The translations under genes were made by a program, and so were the position numbers. Under the pieces are notes generated by a model. It worked only from the letters and a program-made list of their open reading frames with translations. It searched no databases and was not told the origin of the DNA. DNA of 64,000 nucleotides from Corallococcus silvisoli (GTDB lineage Bacteria > Myxococcota > Myxococcia > Myxococcales > Myxococcaceae): assembly GCF_009909145.1 (NCBI RefSeq), contig NZ_JAAAPJ010000001.1:620001-684000 (forward strand), written 5' to 3'. This document shows, piece by piece, positions 36,577 to 45,594 of the stretch (positions are counted from its first letter, which is position 1; every line of letters starts with the position of its first letter).

Positions 36577-36846
36577 CTACAGCGAGTTCTTCAGCTCCTT
36601 GGCGGGACGGAAACCGACCGTCTTCGACGCCTTGAGCTTCATCATCTCGTTGGTCTGCGGGTTGCGAATCTTCCGCGCCTTGCGCGAGCGCAGCGACCAC
36701 GTGCCGAACCCGGGGTAGCTGAAGCGCGTGTCCTTCTTCACCGCCTTGCCGATGTTGTTGAAGACGATGTCGAGGATCTGGGCGGCGGACTTCTTCGTGA
36801 GCTTCGACTGCGCAGCCACCACTTCCACGAGCTCTGCCTTGGTCAT
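36577..36846 (-). CDS. HU/IHF-family DNA-binding protein
   Basis: 89 residues, the standard HU length. Dimeric nucleoid protein that bends DNA. It starts MTKAELVEVVAAQSKLTKK and carries the beta-arm signature (GFGTWSLRSRKARKIRNPQT) followed by KTVGFRPAKELKNSL. The arm reads IRNPQT where most HU proteins have GRNPQT. ATG 36846 is preceded by GGGAGGGG. It has the only perfect TTGACA on its strand and an upstream region with direct and inverted repeats, which suggests specific regulation. It converges with the M23 gene 26 bases away. Confidence 0.94.
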   Translation of the reverse strand: MTKAELVEVVAAQSKLTKKSAAQILDIVFNNIGKAVKKDTRFSYPGFGTWSLRSRKARKIRNPQTNEMMKLKASKTVGFRPAKELKNSL

Positions 36847-36894
36847 GACACCCCTCCCTCTTGCGTTGTCTGGCGTTGAACGAGCGGATGGCGG

Positions 36895-36923
36895 AGGTAA
36901 CAAATCGAGGTTTCGACTGTCAA
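36895..36923 (-). promoter_or_regulatory. HU-family gene promoter
   Basis: On the minus strand: TTGACA, 17 bases, TTACCT. The predicted leader is about 42 bases and contains a good Shine-Dalgarno site. Confidence 0.65.
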
Positions 36924-36946
36924 TGCGCCACCCGCTCCCGGGCCGG

Positions 36947-36980
36947 AAAATCGGCCTCCGGATGAAAACTGGCCTCTGGA
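36947..36980. promoter_or_regulatory. Two direct repeats upstream of the HU promoter
   Basis: AAAATCGGCCTCCGGA (36947-36962) and AAAACTGGCCTCTGGA (36965-36980) repeat with an 18-base period, starting 24 bases beyond the -35 box. This is a possible operator pair for a transcription factor. Confidence 0.4.
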
Positions 36981-37063
36981 AATACACCCTGTAGAGAGAG
37001 GGAGGATCGCATCTTTTGATACATCCTCACACCCCTTCTTTTTCAGATGGGGGAAATGATCCA

Positions 37064-37109
37064 CAAGTGATCGATTGCGGATGAAAGTCTTTGAAAAATC
37101 GATCACTTG
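37064..37109. promoter_or_regulatory. 13-bp perfect inverted repeat in AT-rich spacer
   Basis: CAAGTGATCGATT (37064-37076) and AATCGATCACTTG (37097-37109) are exact reverse complements separated by 20 bases; the arms start 33 bases apart, about three helical turns. It lies in the divergent spacer between the HU gene and the beta-helix lipoprotein gene, 60 bases before the latter's start. The rest of the 323-bp gap 36847-37169 contains the elements listed separately. Confidence 0.6.
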
Positions 37110-37153
37110 GCCGCCAGGGCTGATCCAGTTCCGGCGGGGCGCCATCAAGGGGC

Positions 37154-37159
37154 TAGAGT
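37154..37159 (+). promoter_or_regulatory. -10 box of the beta-helix lipoprotein gene
   Basis: TAGAGT ends 10 bases before GTG 37170; leaderless-type spacing. Confidence 0.35.
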
Positions 37160-37169
37160 GCCTGCCTGC

Positions 37170-38798
37170 GTGCCCTCCCGACTGCTGCCATGGCTGCTGG
37201 CCCTGCTGTGCGCCTGCTCACGGCCGTCGCTGGGGCGGCCTGCCAGGGGCGAACTCTGGGTGGACGGGGCGTCGGCGGGGGGCGACGGCACCCGGGAGCG
37301 CCCCCTGCGCTCCCTGTCCGAGGCCCTGGCCCGTCCCGGCCCGCTGCTCGTCCACCTGGCGTCCGGGCGCTACGAGGGCCCCTTTCGCATGCTGTCGGGG
37401 ACGAGGCTGGTGGGCCAGGGCTCCTCGACGGTCCTGAGAGCCAGCGACCCCGGCGCCGCCGTGGTGGGGGCCCGAGGGGAGGTTGGCCTGGAAGCCCTGA
37501 CGGTGGAAGGGGGCGGCTGGGGGCTGGCCGGTGAGGGCGGCGCGCTACGAATCGAGGGCGTCATCTTCCGGAATCAGGCCCTGGGGGCGATCCGGCTTGG
37601 AGCCGGGAGCCTCGACGGAAGAGGACTGCGCTTCGAGGCGCGAGGCGCCGGGCCGGTTCGGCCGGAGGCCTCGTGTCCCGAGTCCATCGGGGCCGCCCGC
37701 GAGCCTCCCACCGAGCCCGTGCTCGCGGTTCGCCAGGTCCGTCCTCGCGAAGCGCCGGAGCCCGGAGGGCATGGGACGCTGACGGCGGAGGAGGGGGCAC
37801 ATCCCTCCACCGGCGCGTCCGCGCCGACGGTCGCGGTCGGGGTGCTCGTGGAAGCCCGGGAAGGGGAGACCTCCGCGCCCTCGCTGCTCCTGCGGGACAG
37901 CACGTTCGCGGGCGCCTTCGAGCGAGCGGTGCGGGGCCGGGGCGGGGCCACGGTCCACCTGGCGGGAGTGTGCTTCCAGGGGCCCCGGGTGGCGCTGAGC
38001 CAGGAGGGGGGTGTTGCGGAGGTCGAACGGGCCTGGGCCTCGGGAGGGACGGGCACGGCGTTCTCCACGATGGCGGGCACGTTGAAGCTCGTGGACGTGC
38101 GGGTGCGAGGGTACGAGTACGGCGTGGCGACGAACCAGTCCCGGCTGTCGGTGCGGGGGTTCACCTCGGAGCACGCCACGCGCGCGGGCCTGGGACTCAC
38201 GGCGACACGCGGCCTGTTGGAGGACGTGGTCGTGAGGGACGCGGGCGACTACGGGGCCCTGCAGCTCACGAACTCGGACCTGGAGGTCCGGCGCTTCCGG
38301 CTGGAGGGCTCGCGGGAGTACGGCGTCGTGGCGGTGCAGGGCCGCGTGCGCCTGCGGGACGGCGTCCTCACGGGCGTGAGCATGGCGGACGGCGTCGCGG
38401 GAGATGGGCTCCACCTGCGCCAGGTGGAGGCGGACGTCGACACCGTGACGGTGCATGGCGCGAAGGGCTCCTGCGTGCTGGCGACGCAGCGGGCGCGAGT
38501 GACGCTCCGGAATGCCCGGCTCTCCACGTGCGGGCTCGCGGCGCTGGCGGTGGACACGCAGGCCACCCTGGAATCCCGGAACATCGAGGTGCGCGACACC
38601 GCCAGCGCCGTCCTGCTGGCCATCGAGGGGGGCCAGTTGCGAGTCCAGGACCTCACCGCGAGGGAGGTCCAGGGGGAGCTGATCTCCGCGGACTGCGAGG
38701 GCCGGACGCGCGTCCAGCTCCGCCACGTCGAGGCAAGCAACACGCGAGGCGTGTCCTCCCCCTGTGTCCAGCTCGAGCCGCCAGCCCGGAGCCCCTGA
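37170..38798 (+). CDS. Lipoprotein with a right-handed beta-helix
   Basis: 542 residues from GTG 37170. VPSRLLPWLLALLCACS is a lipoprotein signal, with lipidation at a Cys of LLCAC. The mature protein starts GELWVDGASAGGDGTRERPL, the typical entry of pectate-lyase-like beta-helix proteins, and continues as repeated short strands (LRIEGVIFRNQALGAIRLG; LRDSTFAGAFERAVRG; LEDVVVRDAGDYGALQLTNS). An Ala/Pro/Glu-rich loop at about 170-235 interrupts the helix. No catalytic residues can be assigned, so it may be a carbohydrate-binding or structural surface protein. It converges with the hydrolase gene. Confidence 0.8.
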   Translation: MPSRLLPWLLALLCACSRPSLGRPARGELWVDGASAGGDGTRERPLRSLSEALARPGPLLVHLASGRYEGPFRMLSGTRLVGQGSSTVLRASDPGAAVVGARGEVGLEALTVEGGGWGLAGEGGALRIEGVIFRNQALGAIRLGAGSLDGRGLRFEARGAGPVRPEASCPESIGAAREPPTEPVLAVRQVRPREAPEPGGHGTLTAEEGAHPSTGASAPTVAVGVLVEAREGETSAPSLLLRDSTFAGAFERAVRGRGGATVHLAGVCFQGPRVALSQEGGVAEVERAWASGGTGTAFSTMAGTLKLVDVRVRGYEYGVATNQSRLSVRGFTSEHATRAGLGLTATRGLLEDVVVRDAGDYGALQLTNSDLEVRRFRLEGSREYGVVAVQGRVRLRDGVLTGVSMADGVAGDGLHLRQVEADVDTVTVHGAKGSCVLATQRARVTLRNARLSTCGLAALAVDTQATLESRNIEVRDTASAVLLAIEGGQLRVQDLTAREVQGELISADCEGRTRVQLRHVEASNTRGVSSPCVQLEPPARSP

Positions 38799-38814
38799 AC
38801 ACGGGAGGCGCGAA

Positions 38815-39939
38815 TCATCCCTGGGTGGGGGAGGAGGCAGGCGTGGGCGGCAGGGGGGTGGCGCGTCGCTCCAGCCATTCGCGGATGACGGGGTAGACCT
38901 CTATTGGCGCGCCGGTGCCGAAGATGAGGTCGCCGTGCCCGTAGTCCATCTTGTCCCCGCGGTCCCGCCCGAACACGTGCAGGGTTCGGTCCGGGGACGT
39001 CAGCAGCGCGTATTGCGCCTCCACGTTGGCCGCGGTGGCCAGCCGGTCCGCGCTGCCGCCCATCACCAGCACGGGCTGTTGGAGCTTCGCGATGCCCGCG
39101 CGCCAATCGGTCTTGCGGTCGTACGAGCGGAACGTGTCGTGGGAGATCCAATCCTGGAACTGCAGCAGCACCTTGCGGCTCATCGCCGCCATCATGTTGA
39201 CGGAGAGCTGCCGCAGGACGCGCGGCGGGATGTGGCGGGGATTCACCACGATGTCCGATAGGGGCAGGGCGAGGTAGCCCAGGAAGGGGGCCATGCTGGC
39301 GCTCACCCACGACTGGCGGATGCTCCCGGGCCACGCGGCCCTCACCCCGAGCGAGATGAGCGTCCGCAGGAGCGGCTCCGACTTGAAGTACACCGGCGCC
39401 CCCAGCTCCAGCAGGCCCGCCAGCCTGCCGCCTTCGGGGCCTTGGGCCACGCCGTAGCCCACCAGTCCCCCCAGCGAATGGCCGAGCCAGAAGGCCTGCT
39501 TCGCATCAGTCTCCTTCAGCGCCAGCTCCAGCAGTGCTGGGCCGTCGTGGGTGATGTGGTCATCGACGGTGAAGTCCGTGGGCCGCCGTCCCCGGGGCGG
39601 GCGCCGCGAGTGCCCGGTGCCACGCCACTCCACGCTGAAGCAGTCGAAGCCGGCTTCGGTGAGCGCGTGGGCCACGGAGTAGGGGGGCTCGAAGTCGAAG
39701 GTGAAGCGGTTGGCCGCCAGCCCGTGGCACAGCAGGACGGGCTCCGCGAAGCGGCGCACCGGGGCCCGTCGGACGTGCACGGCCAGCTCCCACCCATCCG
39801 CGCAACGCGCGCGCAGCATCTCGGGCTGGGGCCCCTTGAGGCGGTACCAGCGCCGCACCAGCAGCACCCACCCGACGTTGACCAGCAGCAGGACGGCCGC
39901 CAAGGCCAATCCCCAGAGGGCCCATTGCCCGTACGGCAT
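38815..39939 (-). CDS. Membrane-anchored alpha/beta hydrolase
   Basis: 374 residues. A single N-terminal membrane segment (about 4-27, ALWGLALAAVLLLVNVGWVL) precedes an alpha/beta hydrolase domain. CHGLAANRFTFDF resembles the oxyanion region, FWLGHSLGGLVG carries the nucleophile Ser, GGSADRL the likely acidic residue and DYGHGDLIFG the catalytic His. This arrangement resembles acid-lipase or PHA-synthase-like esterases; the substrate is unknown. GGGGAGGAG precedes ATG 39939. Divergent from pssA. Confidence 0.85.
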   Translation of the reverse strand: MPYGQWALWGLALAAVLLLVNVGWVLLVRRWYRLKGPQPEMLRARCADGWELAVHVRRAPVRRFAEPVLLCHGLAANRFTFDFEPPYSVAHALTEAGFDCFSVEWRGTGHSRRPPRGRRPTDFTVDDHITHDGPALLELALKETDAKQAFWLGHSLGGLVGYGVAQGPEGGRLAGLLELGAPVYFKSEPLLRTLISLGVRAAWPGSIRQSWVSASMAPFLGYLALPLSDIVVNPRHIPPRVLRQLSVNMMAAMSRKVLLQFQDWISHDTFRSYDRKTDWRAGIAKLQQPVLVMGGSADRLATAANVEAQYALLTSPDRTLHVFGRDRGDKMDYGHGDLIFGTGAPIEVYPVIREWLERRATPLPPTPASSPTQG

Positions 39940-40055
39940 TTCTCCTCCCCTGCGACCCGGGACTGACTCCGGCGCGAATAAAACCCTGCTAAGGTCCGTT
40001 CCCTCGCCGTTTCTGCCACATGGGCAGCCGACCACCTGGGGAAGTCGAGGGAACG

Positions 40056-40916
40056 ATGAAGCTGCGGAAACTGATGTTCGTGCTCCCGAACCTCTTCACC
40101 GTCACCTCCATCTTCTGTGGCTTTTACGCCATCACCCTGTGCTCGGGTGAGGCGGAGCCGGTGCAGCTGTACCAGGCGGCCCTGGCCATCCTCTTCGCCA
40201 TGTTCTTCGACGGGTTCGACGGGCGGGTGGCCCGGCTGACGAAGACGCAGAGCGACTTCGGCATGCAACTCGACAGCCTGGCGGACGTCATGTCCTTCGG
40301 CGCAGCGCCGGCGCTCCTCGTCTACAAGTGGGCGTTGGCGCCCATGGGCTTCTGGGGCCTGTTCATCTCCTTCGCGTTCATGGCGTGTGGCGCCATGCGG
40401 CTGGCGCGCTTCAACGTGCTCGCCATGCGCAACCCGCACGGCGGTGGTGGTGGCTTCTTCGTGGGGCTGCCCATTCCGCTGGCCGCGGGCGTGTTGGTCT
40501 CCCTCATCATCTCCCATCACGTGGCCTCCGACGGTGAGGCGCTGGGGGATGGCGCTCGTGTGCCGGTGGCGGTGGCGGTCGGCGCCCTCTCGCTGTTGAT
40601 GGTGTCCACGGTGCGCTACCGCACCTTCAAGGACGCGCGCCCGAGCCGCAAGACGGCGCTCGTCTTCATGGTCATGGCGCTCGCGGGGGCCTTCATCGCC
40701 CAGCAGTTCCACCCGGCCTGGGTCCTGGTGACGTACTTCTTCGCGTACCTGCTGATGGGGTTGGTGGAGTCGGCGGTCTCGGTGCGCAGCCGGTTGGCGT
40801 CGCGCAAGGTGGGCGCGGGCGCTGTCGCGGCGGTGGCCGTGGCCTCGGGGCTCGACGAGGACGACGACGAGGACTCCGAAGCCAACGCCCCCGACGACGG
40901 CCCCGCGTACCTCTGA
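40056..40916 (+). CDS. pssA: CDP-diacylglycerol--serine O-phosphatidyltransferase
   Basis: 286 residues, polytopic membrane enzyme making phosphatidylserine, the precursor of phosphatidylethanolamine. The CDP-alcohol phosphotransferase motif DG-x2-AR-x8-G-x3-D-x3-D is complete (DGRVARLTKTQSDFGMQLDS followed by LAD). Several hydrophobic segments follow. The C terminus is a hydrophilic acidic tail (DEDDDEDSEANAPDDG). ATG 40056 has GAGGGA 6 bases upstream; the in-frame ATG at 40020 does not. A TAAGGT box at 39990 with a roughly 55-base leader is a plausible promoter. No psd gene is adjacent. Confidence 0.93.
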   Translation: MKLRKLMFVLPNLFTVTSIFCGFYAITLCSGEAEPVQLYQAALAILFAMFFDGFDGRVARLTKTQSDFGMQLDSLADVMSFGAAPALLVYKWALAPMGFWGLFISFAFMACGAMRLARFNVLAMRNPHGGGGGFFVGLPIPLAAGVLVSLIISHHVASDGEALGDGARVPVAVAVGALSLLMVSTVRYRTFKDARPSRKTALVFMVMALAGAFIAQQFHPAWVLVTYFFAYLLMGLVESAVSVRSRLASRKVGAGAVAAVAVASGLDEDDDEDSEANAPDDGPAYL

Positions 40917-40947
40917 GCAACCAGGCGTGGGAGGCAGGACGCGGACC

Positions 40948-40976
40948 GTGCCCTCCCGGCCCGGGACCGCTAGGAT
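40948..40976 (+). promoter_or_regulatory. cinA promoter (leaderless type)
   Basis: GTGCCC, 17 bases, TAGGAT, 9 bases, ATG. Confidence 0.4.
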
Positions 40977-40985
40977 GTCCGCCCC

Positions 40986-42251
40986 ATGCGCGTCGAGCTG
41001 CTGTGCACCGGTGATGAACTCGTCACCGGCCTCATCACGGACACCAACAGCACGTACCTGGAGGCCCGCCTCTTCGACCTGGGTGTGAAGGTCGAACGGG
41101 TCACGGTGGTGGGTGACGTGCGCCCGGACATCACGGGCGCGCTGTTGGAGGCCTCGGCGCGCGCGGACGTCGTCATCGTCTCGGGGGGGCTGGGGCCGAC
41201 GGCGGACGACTTCACCCTGGAGTGCGCCGCGGCGGCCGCGGGCGTGTCCATGGAAGAGGACGCGACGGTGCTCGGCTGGCTGAGGGAGCGCTACGCCGCA
41301 CGGGGCATGCCCATGAACCCGGGGGCCCTGCGCATGGCACGCATCCCCGCGGGCTCCCAGCCGGTGCGCAACCCCCAGGGCTCCGCGCCGATGGTCATCC
41401 AGCGGCTCGGCCGTGCCCACCTGTTCTTCCTGCCAGGGGTCCCACGCGAATACCGCGCCCTGGTGGACGGCGAGGTGCTGCCGCGCGTGCGGGACTGGCT
41501 CGCCTCCGAACCGAACCGCACGTTCCGCGCCTTCCGCCTGCTGCGCACGGTGCGCCTGCCGGAATCGGTGCTGAACGAACAGGTGATGCCCCTGGCTCCC
41601 CACCATCCGCGGGTGGTGTTCGGCTTCCGCACGCACGCGCCGGAGAACCACTTGAAGCTGATGGCCGAAGCGCCCACGCAGGCGGAAGCAGATGTCGTGC
41701 TCGCCGCCGCGGAGGCAGCATGCCGGCAGGTGCTGGGCACGCATGTGTACGGCGCGGATGGCAACGAATACGTCCCGGTCCTGCTGGACCTGCTGGCGCG
41801 CGCCGGTCATACCCTCGCGGTGGCGGAGAGCTGCACCGGGGGCCTCATCGCGCAGGACCTCACCGCCATCCCGGGCGCCAGCCAGGTGTTCCTCGGCGGT
41901 GCGGTCGTCTACTCGGAGAAGATGAAGTCCGCCTGGGTGGGGGTCGCGCCGGAGATCCTCGCGAGGCACAGCGCGGTGTCCCCGCAGACGGCCCTCGCGA
42001 TGGCCGAAGGAGTCCGCACTGCCTGCGGCGCCACGTTTGGCCTGTCGGTGACGGGCTACGCCGGTCCCGGCGGAGGCACCCCCGAGGATCCCGTGGGAAC
42101 CGTGTACTGCGCGTTGGCGGGCCCGGACATGGAGCCCCGCTGTGAGCGGATTTCGATCGCGGGTGACCGGGACCGTGTGCGCCTGTTCGCCGCGTCCCAT
42201 GTGCTGGAAATGTTGAGGTTGCACCTGCTCGCCGCCCCCGTGTCTCCATGA
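40986..42251 (+). CDS. cinA: CinA-family NMN deamidase/ADP-ribose pyrophosphatase
   Basis: 421 residues, the full two-domain form. The N-terminal MoCF-like domain (MRVELLCTGDELVTGLITDT; VSGGLGPTADDFT) acts in ADP-ribose hydrolysis in characterised homologues. The C-terminal PncC domain (AESCTGGLIAQDLTAIPGAS; VTGYAGPGGGTPEDPVGTVY) deamidates nicotinamide mononucleotide in NAD salvage. In many bacteria cinA sits beside recA; here recA is about 2 kb away on the opposite strand. Its TGA overlaps the ATG of the next gene (ATGA). Confidence 0.94.
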   Translation: MRVELLCTGDELVTGLITDTNSTYLEARLFDLGVKVERVTVVGDVRPDITGALLEASARADVVIVSGGLGPTADDFTLECAAAAAGVSMEEDATVLGWLRERYAARGMPMNPGALRMARIPAGSQPVRNPQGSAPMVIQRLGRAHLFFLPGVPREYRALVDGEVLPRVRDWLASEPNRTFRAFRLLRTVRLPESVLNEQVMPLAPHHPRVVFGFRTHAPENHLKLMAEAPTQAEADVVLAAAEAACRQVLGTHVYGADGNEYVPVLLDLLARAGHTLAVAESCTGGLIAQDLTAIPGASQVFLGGAVVYSEKMKSAWVGVAPEILARHSAVSPQTALAMAEGVRTACGATFGLSVTGYAGPGGGTPEDPVGTVYCALAGPDMEPRCERISIAGDRDRVRLFAASHVLEMLRLHLLAAPVSP

Positions 42252-43735
42252 GTCGCTCCAAATCAAAGCATCCCCGTCCGTCCACCCCGGAAGCTCCCCC
42301 CGCCCCCGTCATGGCGGGTGAGCCCGTCCAGGCCATGCCCGATTCTCCCCCACCGCACTCCAGCCCCATGGCGGTGGCGGAGACCACGGGTGTTCCCTCG
42401 CCCCCGGCGCCAGCCAGAGCGCATCCGGTGCTGGGCGCGGTGCGCCTGTGGTTGTCGGCCTACCGGGTGGAGGTGGTGCTGTTCCTCGTGGCGTTCGCGG
42501 TGCTGTCCAGCTTCAGCTCTCAGCGCTTCCTCCGGCAGAGCGCCGCGCCGCACTTCATCTACCAGGCGCAATCCTGGCTGGATGGACGGCTCGACGTGGA
42601 TCCCCAGGTGTTGCCCAACCTGGAGGACTGGGCCTGTGTGCGGGTGCTGGATGGGCACAAGGTGCGCTGCGAGGGCCGCCCGCTCCGCGACGACACCTGG
42701 TTCGTCAGCTTCCCGTCCTTCCCCGCCGTGGTGATGCTCCCCTTCGTCGCGCTGCACGGCTACCAGTTCAACGACACGTCCTTCGGCGTCTTCGTGGGGG
42801 CGCTCGCGGTGGCGCTGTTCTATTCGCTGCTGCGCTTTCTCGCCCAGGAAGGGGAGACGGAGCGCAACCGCGGCGACAACGTAGCGCTGTCGCTCGTGCT
42901 CGCCTTCGGCACGCTGTTCTTCTACTGCTCCATCCGGGGGGAGGTCTGGTTCAGCGCACAGGTGATGGGGGTGGCGCTCACGTGCCTGTACGTGCGCAAC
43001 GCCGTGAAGGCACGGCGCCCCTTGCTCGCGGGGCTCTTCTTCTCCATGGCGGTGCTCACCCGCACGCCGCTGGTGTTCGCGGGCCTCTTCTTCGTCCTGG
43101 AAGCGCTCTGCCCGGGGCCGGACCGGCTGGCTCAGCTCAAGGCGCTTCCCACCACGTGGAAGCCCGCGCTCCGCAAGCTCGGGCTCTTCGGCGTGGGGGC
43201 CGCGCCCCTGGCGTCGCTCGCGGCGGCCTACAACGTCTACCGCTTTGGCAAGCTGGGCGAGTTCGGTCACTCGTATCTCTACAACAACCGTGTGAACGCG
43301 GACATCGACCGCTTCGGGCTCTTCAACCTCGAGTACCTGTCGCGCAACCTTCAGGCCGCGTTTCTCAAGCTGCCCCAGGTGTCGCTGTCTCCGCCGCGGT
43401 TGTCGTACGACCCGCATGGGCTGACGCTGCTGCTCACGCTGCCCCTGCTGGTGTTCCTGCTGATGCCCAGGACGCGGCCCCGTCTGCACTGGCCCTTGTG
43501 GCTGACCGTGGCGGTGTGCGCGCTGCCGGGGCTCTTCTACCAGAACACCGGTTACATGCAGTTCGGCTTCCGATTCAGCCTGGACTACACGCCCTATCTG
43601 TTGCTGCTCTTCGCCATTGGTGGATGGTCGCTGCGCAACCGCGCGGTGGTGGCCGTGCTGGCGCTTGGCGTGCTGGTGAACTTCTGGGGGGCCGTGGCCT
43701 TCCGTGGCTATACGGAGTTCGTGCGGAATTGGTAG
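42248..43735 (+). CDS. Polytopic membrane protein, GT-C-like
   Basis: 495 residues. A Pro/Ser-rich cytoplasmic N terminus (1 to about 60) is followed by roughly ten hydrophobic segments. A loop after the first segment contains SWLDGRLDVDPQVLPNLEDW, and the motifs PHFIYQAQSWL and the late NTGYMQFGFRFSLDYTPYLL are reminiscent of membrane glycosyltransferases that use lipid-linked sugars (GT-C fold). No catalytic residue can be fixed. Its start overlaps the cinA stop by four bases, so the two are translated together. Confidence 0.75.
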   Translation: MSRSKSKHPRPSTPEAPPAPVMAGEPVQAMPDSPPPHSSPMAVAETTGVPSPPAPARAHPVLGAVRLWLSAYRVEVVLFLVAFAVLSSFSSQRFLRQSAAPHFIYQAQSWLDGRLDVDPQVLPNLEDWACVRVLDGHKVRCEGRPLRDDTWFVSFPSFPAVVMLPFVALHGYQFNDTSFGVFVGALAVALFYSLLRFLAQEGETERNRGDNVALSLVLAFGTLFFYCSIRGEVWFSAQVMGVALTCLYVRNAVKARRPLLAGLFFSMAVLTRTPLVFAGLFFVLEALCPGPDRLAQLKALPTTWKPALRKLGLFGVGAAPLASLAAAYNVYRFGKLGEFGHSYLYNNRVNADIDRFGLFNLEYLSRNLQAAFLKLPQVSLSPPRLSYDPHGLTLLLTLPLLVFLLMPRTRPRLHWPLWLTVAVCALPGLFYQNTGYMQFGFRFSLDYTPYLLLLFAIGGWSLRNRAVVAVLALGVLVNFWGAVAFRGYTEFVRNW

Positions 43736-43792
43736 TCCTCCAGGTTCTGGTGGCTTGAATTCTCCGGACTTCCCCCGCACATCAAGGGCGAC

Positions 43793-44302
43793 ATGCAACC
43801 TCCTACCGGTCAGCCCCCTCCAGGCAAGCGTTGGCATACGCGTGAGGACAGCGGCATCCGCCTCGATGCCGCGTTGCGCTGGTGGCACGACGACGAGCCC
43901 ATCGAGCACCCGAAGATCATCGAACTCTTCAACGCCTCGCTGGTCCTGGACGAGGACGGGCGCTACCAGCTCCGCATCGCTTCGGACTGGTGCTACGTCC
44001 ACGTGGAGGACGCGGCCTACGAGGTGCGCACCGTGGACGTCACGCCGGACGAGCGTGTGTCCTTGCGCTTGAGCGACCGCACGGCGGAGGCGCTGGACCT
44101 GGGGGCGCTCCAGCTCACGCCCGACGGTGTCCTCACCTGCCGCGTGAAGCAGGGCAGGGCGAAGGCGCGCTTCTCCCGCGACGCGCAGTATCAGTTCGGC
44201 GAGCTGCTGGAAGAAGGCCCCAAGGGACAGCTGGTGCTTCACGCGGGTCGACACCAATGGGAGGTCCCCCTCTCGCTGGATGCGCTACGGGCTGTGTCCT
44301 AG
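43793..44302 (+). CDS. DUF1285-family protein
   Basis: 169 residues, soluble. The pattern [40 protein letters not shown] and AYEVRTVDV follows the DUF1285 fold, a family of unknown function, seen mostly as single-domain proteins of this size. The first 18 residues are Pro-rich. Its TAG stop shares the tetranucleotide CTAG with the stop of the converging recA gene. The start ATG 43793 has no strong ribosome site. Confidence 0.78.
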   Translation: MQPPTGQPPPGKRWHTREDSGIRLDAALRWWHDDEPIEHPKIIELFNASLVLDEDGRYQLRIASDWCYVHVEDAAYEVRTVDVTPDERVSLRLSDRTAEALDLGALQLTPDGVLTCRVKQGRAKARFSRDAQYQFGELLEEGPKGQLVLHAGRHQWEVPLSLDALRAVS

Positions 44303-45324
44303 GCCGCCTCGACGGAGGCGGGGGGCATCGGAGGCGCCGTGGCGCCCACCTGCTCTCGGGCGAGGGTCTCCAGGACGTCCGGGTGTGCCCGCAGCCATTC
44401 GCAGGCCCGCTCGCGGCCCTGTCCGATGCGCTCTCCCCGCAGGCTGAAGTGGCTGCCGGACTTCTCCACCACGCCCGCGCTCACGGCCAGGTCCAGCACC
44501 TCGGCGGCGCGGTGGATACCCGTGCCATAGAGCACGTCGAACTCCGCTTCCTGGAACGGAGGCGCCAGCTTGTTCTTCACCACTTTCACACGGGCACGCG
44601 AGCCCACCACCGCCTCGCCCTCCTTCAGGTTGCCCGTGCGGCGGATCTCCATCCGCACCGATGCGTAGAACTTCAGCGCGTTGCCACCCGTCGTCGTCTC
44701 CGGGTTGCCGAACATCACGCCAATCTTCATGCGGATCTGATTGATGAAGATGATGCAGGTACCGGAGCGGCTTACCGCGCCCGTGAGCTTGCGCAGGGCC
44801 TGGCTCATCAGGCGCGCCTGGACGCCCATGTGCGCGTCCCCCATCTCCCCTTCGATTTCCGCGCGAGGCACCAGCGCGGCCACCGAGTCCACCACGATGA
44901 GATCCACCGCGCCCGAGCGCACGAGCTGCTCGGTGATTTCGAGCGCCTGCTCCCCGGTGTCCGGCTGCGCCACGAGCAGTTCATCCGTGCGCACCCCCAG
45001 CTTGCGCGCATAGGACAGGTCCAGTGCGTGCTCCGCATCAATGAAGGCCGCCACGCCCCCCACGGCCTGCACCTGGGCGATGGCATGCAAGGTGAGCGTC
45101 GTCTTGCCGGAGGACTCATTGCCGAACAGCTCCACCACGCGGCCTCGTGGATAGCCGCCCACGCCCAGCGCCCGGTCCAAACCCACCGAGCCGGTGGGGA
45201 TGACCGCCACCTTCTGCTCCGGTGCATCCGCGCCGAGCGTCATCACCGCGCCCCGGCCGAACTGCTTCTCGATGGACGCCACCGCCGCCGCCACTGCCTT
45301 CAACTTCTCCGTCAGCTTGCTCAT
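44299..45324 (-). CDS. recA: RecA recombinase
   Basis: 341 residues. Forms filaments on single-stranded DNA, drives strand exchange and stimulates LexA cleavage. Walker [38 protein letters not shown], loop L2 region [20 protein letters not shown] and FINQIRMK are intact. GAGGGAG precedes ATG 45324. Myxococcus xanthus is known to have two recA genes, one shorter; this 341-residue copy, lacking a long acidic C terminus, resembles the shorter one. I see no LexA-type operator in the 200 bases upstream, so SOS control is not evident. Confidence 0.95.
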   Translation of the reverse strand: MSKLTEKLKAVAAAVASIEKQFGRGAVMTLGADAPEQKVAVIPTGSVGLDRALGVGGYPRGRVVELFGNESSGKTTLTLHAIAQVQAVGGVAAFIDAEHALDLSYARKLGVRTDELLVAQPDTGEQALEITEQLVRSGAVDLIVVDSVAALVPRAEIEGEMGDAHMGVQARLMSQALRKLTGAVSRSGTCIIFINQIRMKIGVMFGNPETTTGGNALKFYASVRMEIRRTGNLKEGEAVVGSRARVKVVKNKLAPPFQEAEFDVLYGTGIHRAAEVLDLAVSAGVVEKSGSHFSLRGERIGQGRERACEWLRAHPDVLETLAREQVGATAPPMPPASVEAA

Positions 45325-45547
45325 CTCGCCTGACTCCCTCGCCGCCCTGCGGGCTGGATGCCTCTGGCGTATGGACACAGCAACGGACATGCCGCGCGGT
45401 TTCCAGCGCGCGGACCCTGCAAGGGCGTCCAGGTTCGCCCGGTCCGTCCGAAATGGCGGAGCGGCGTGGCTGTCTCCCGCACGTTGAGAAAGCTTGAGGT
45501 GAGGACGTATCCGCATAAGCAGACACGGGGGCACGTGACAGCCCACC

Positions 45548-45576
45548 TTGGTGGGATGGAAGGCTTTGCATTGAAT
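45548..45576 (+). promoter_or_regulatory. Promoter of the NADH dehydrogenase gene
   Basis: TTGGTG, 17 bases, TTGAAT, then 18 bases to ATG 45595. The predicted leader is about 12 bases. Confidence 0.35.
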
Positions 45577-45594
45577 CCTGAGCACCTCGGCGTG

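Noticed and set aside
36588..36846. Calling the HU-family gene hupB or ihfA specifically
   Set aside because: Length and arm motif fit the whole family; the sequence does not separate HU from IHF-like paralogues, so no symbol is given.
39516..42266. A 916-codon minus-strand frame spanning pssA and cinA
   Set aside because: It covers two well-identified genes on the other strand and reads as His/Arg-rich nonsense; typical antisense openness in high-GC DNA.
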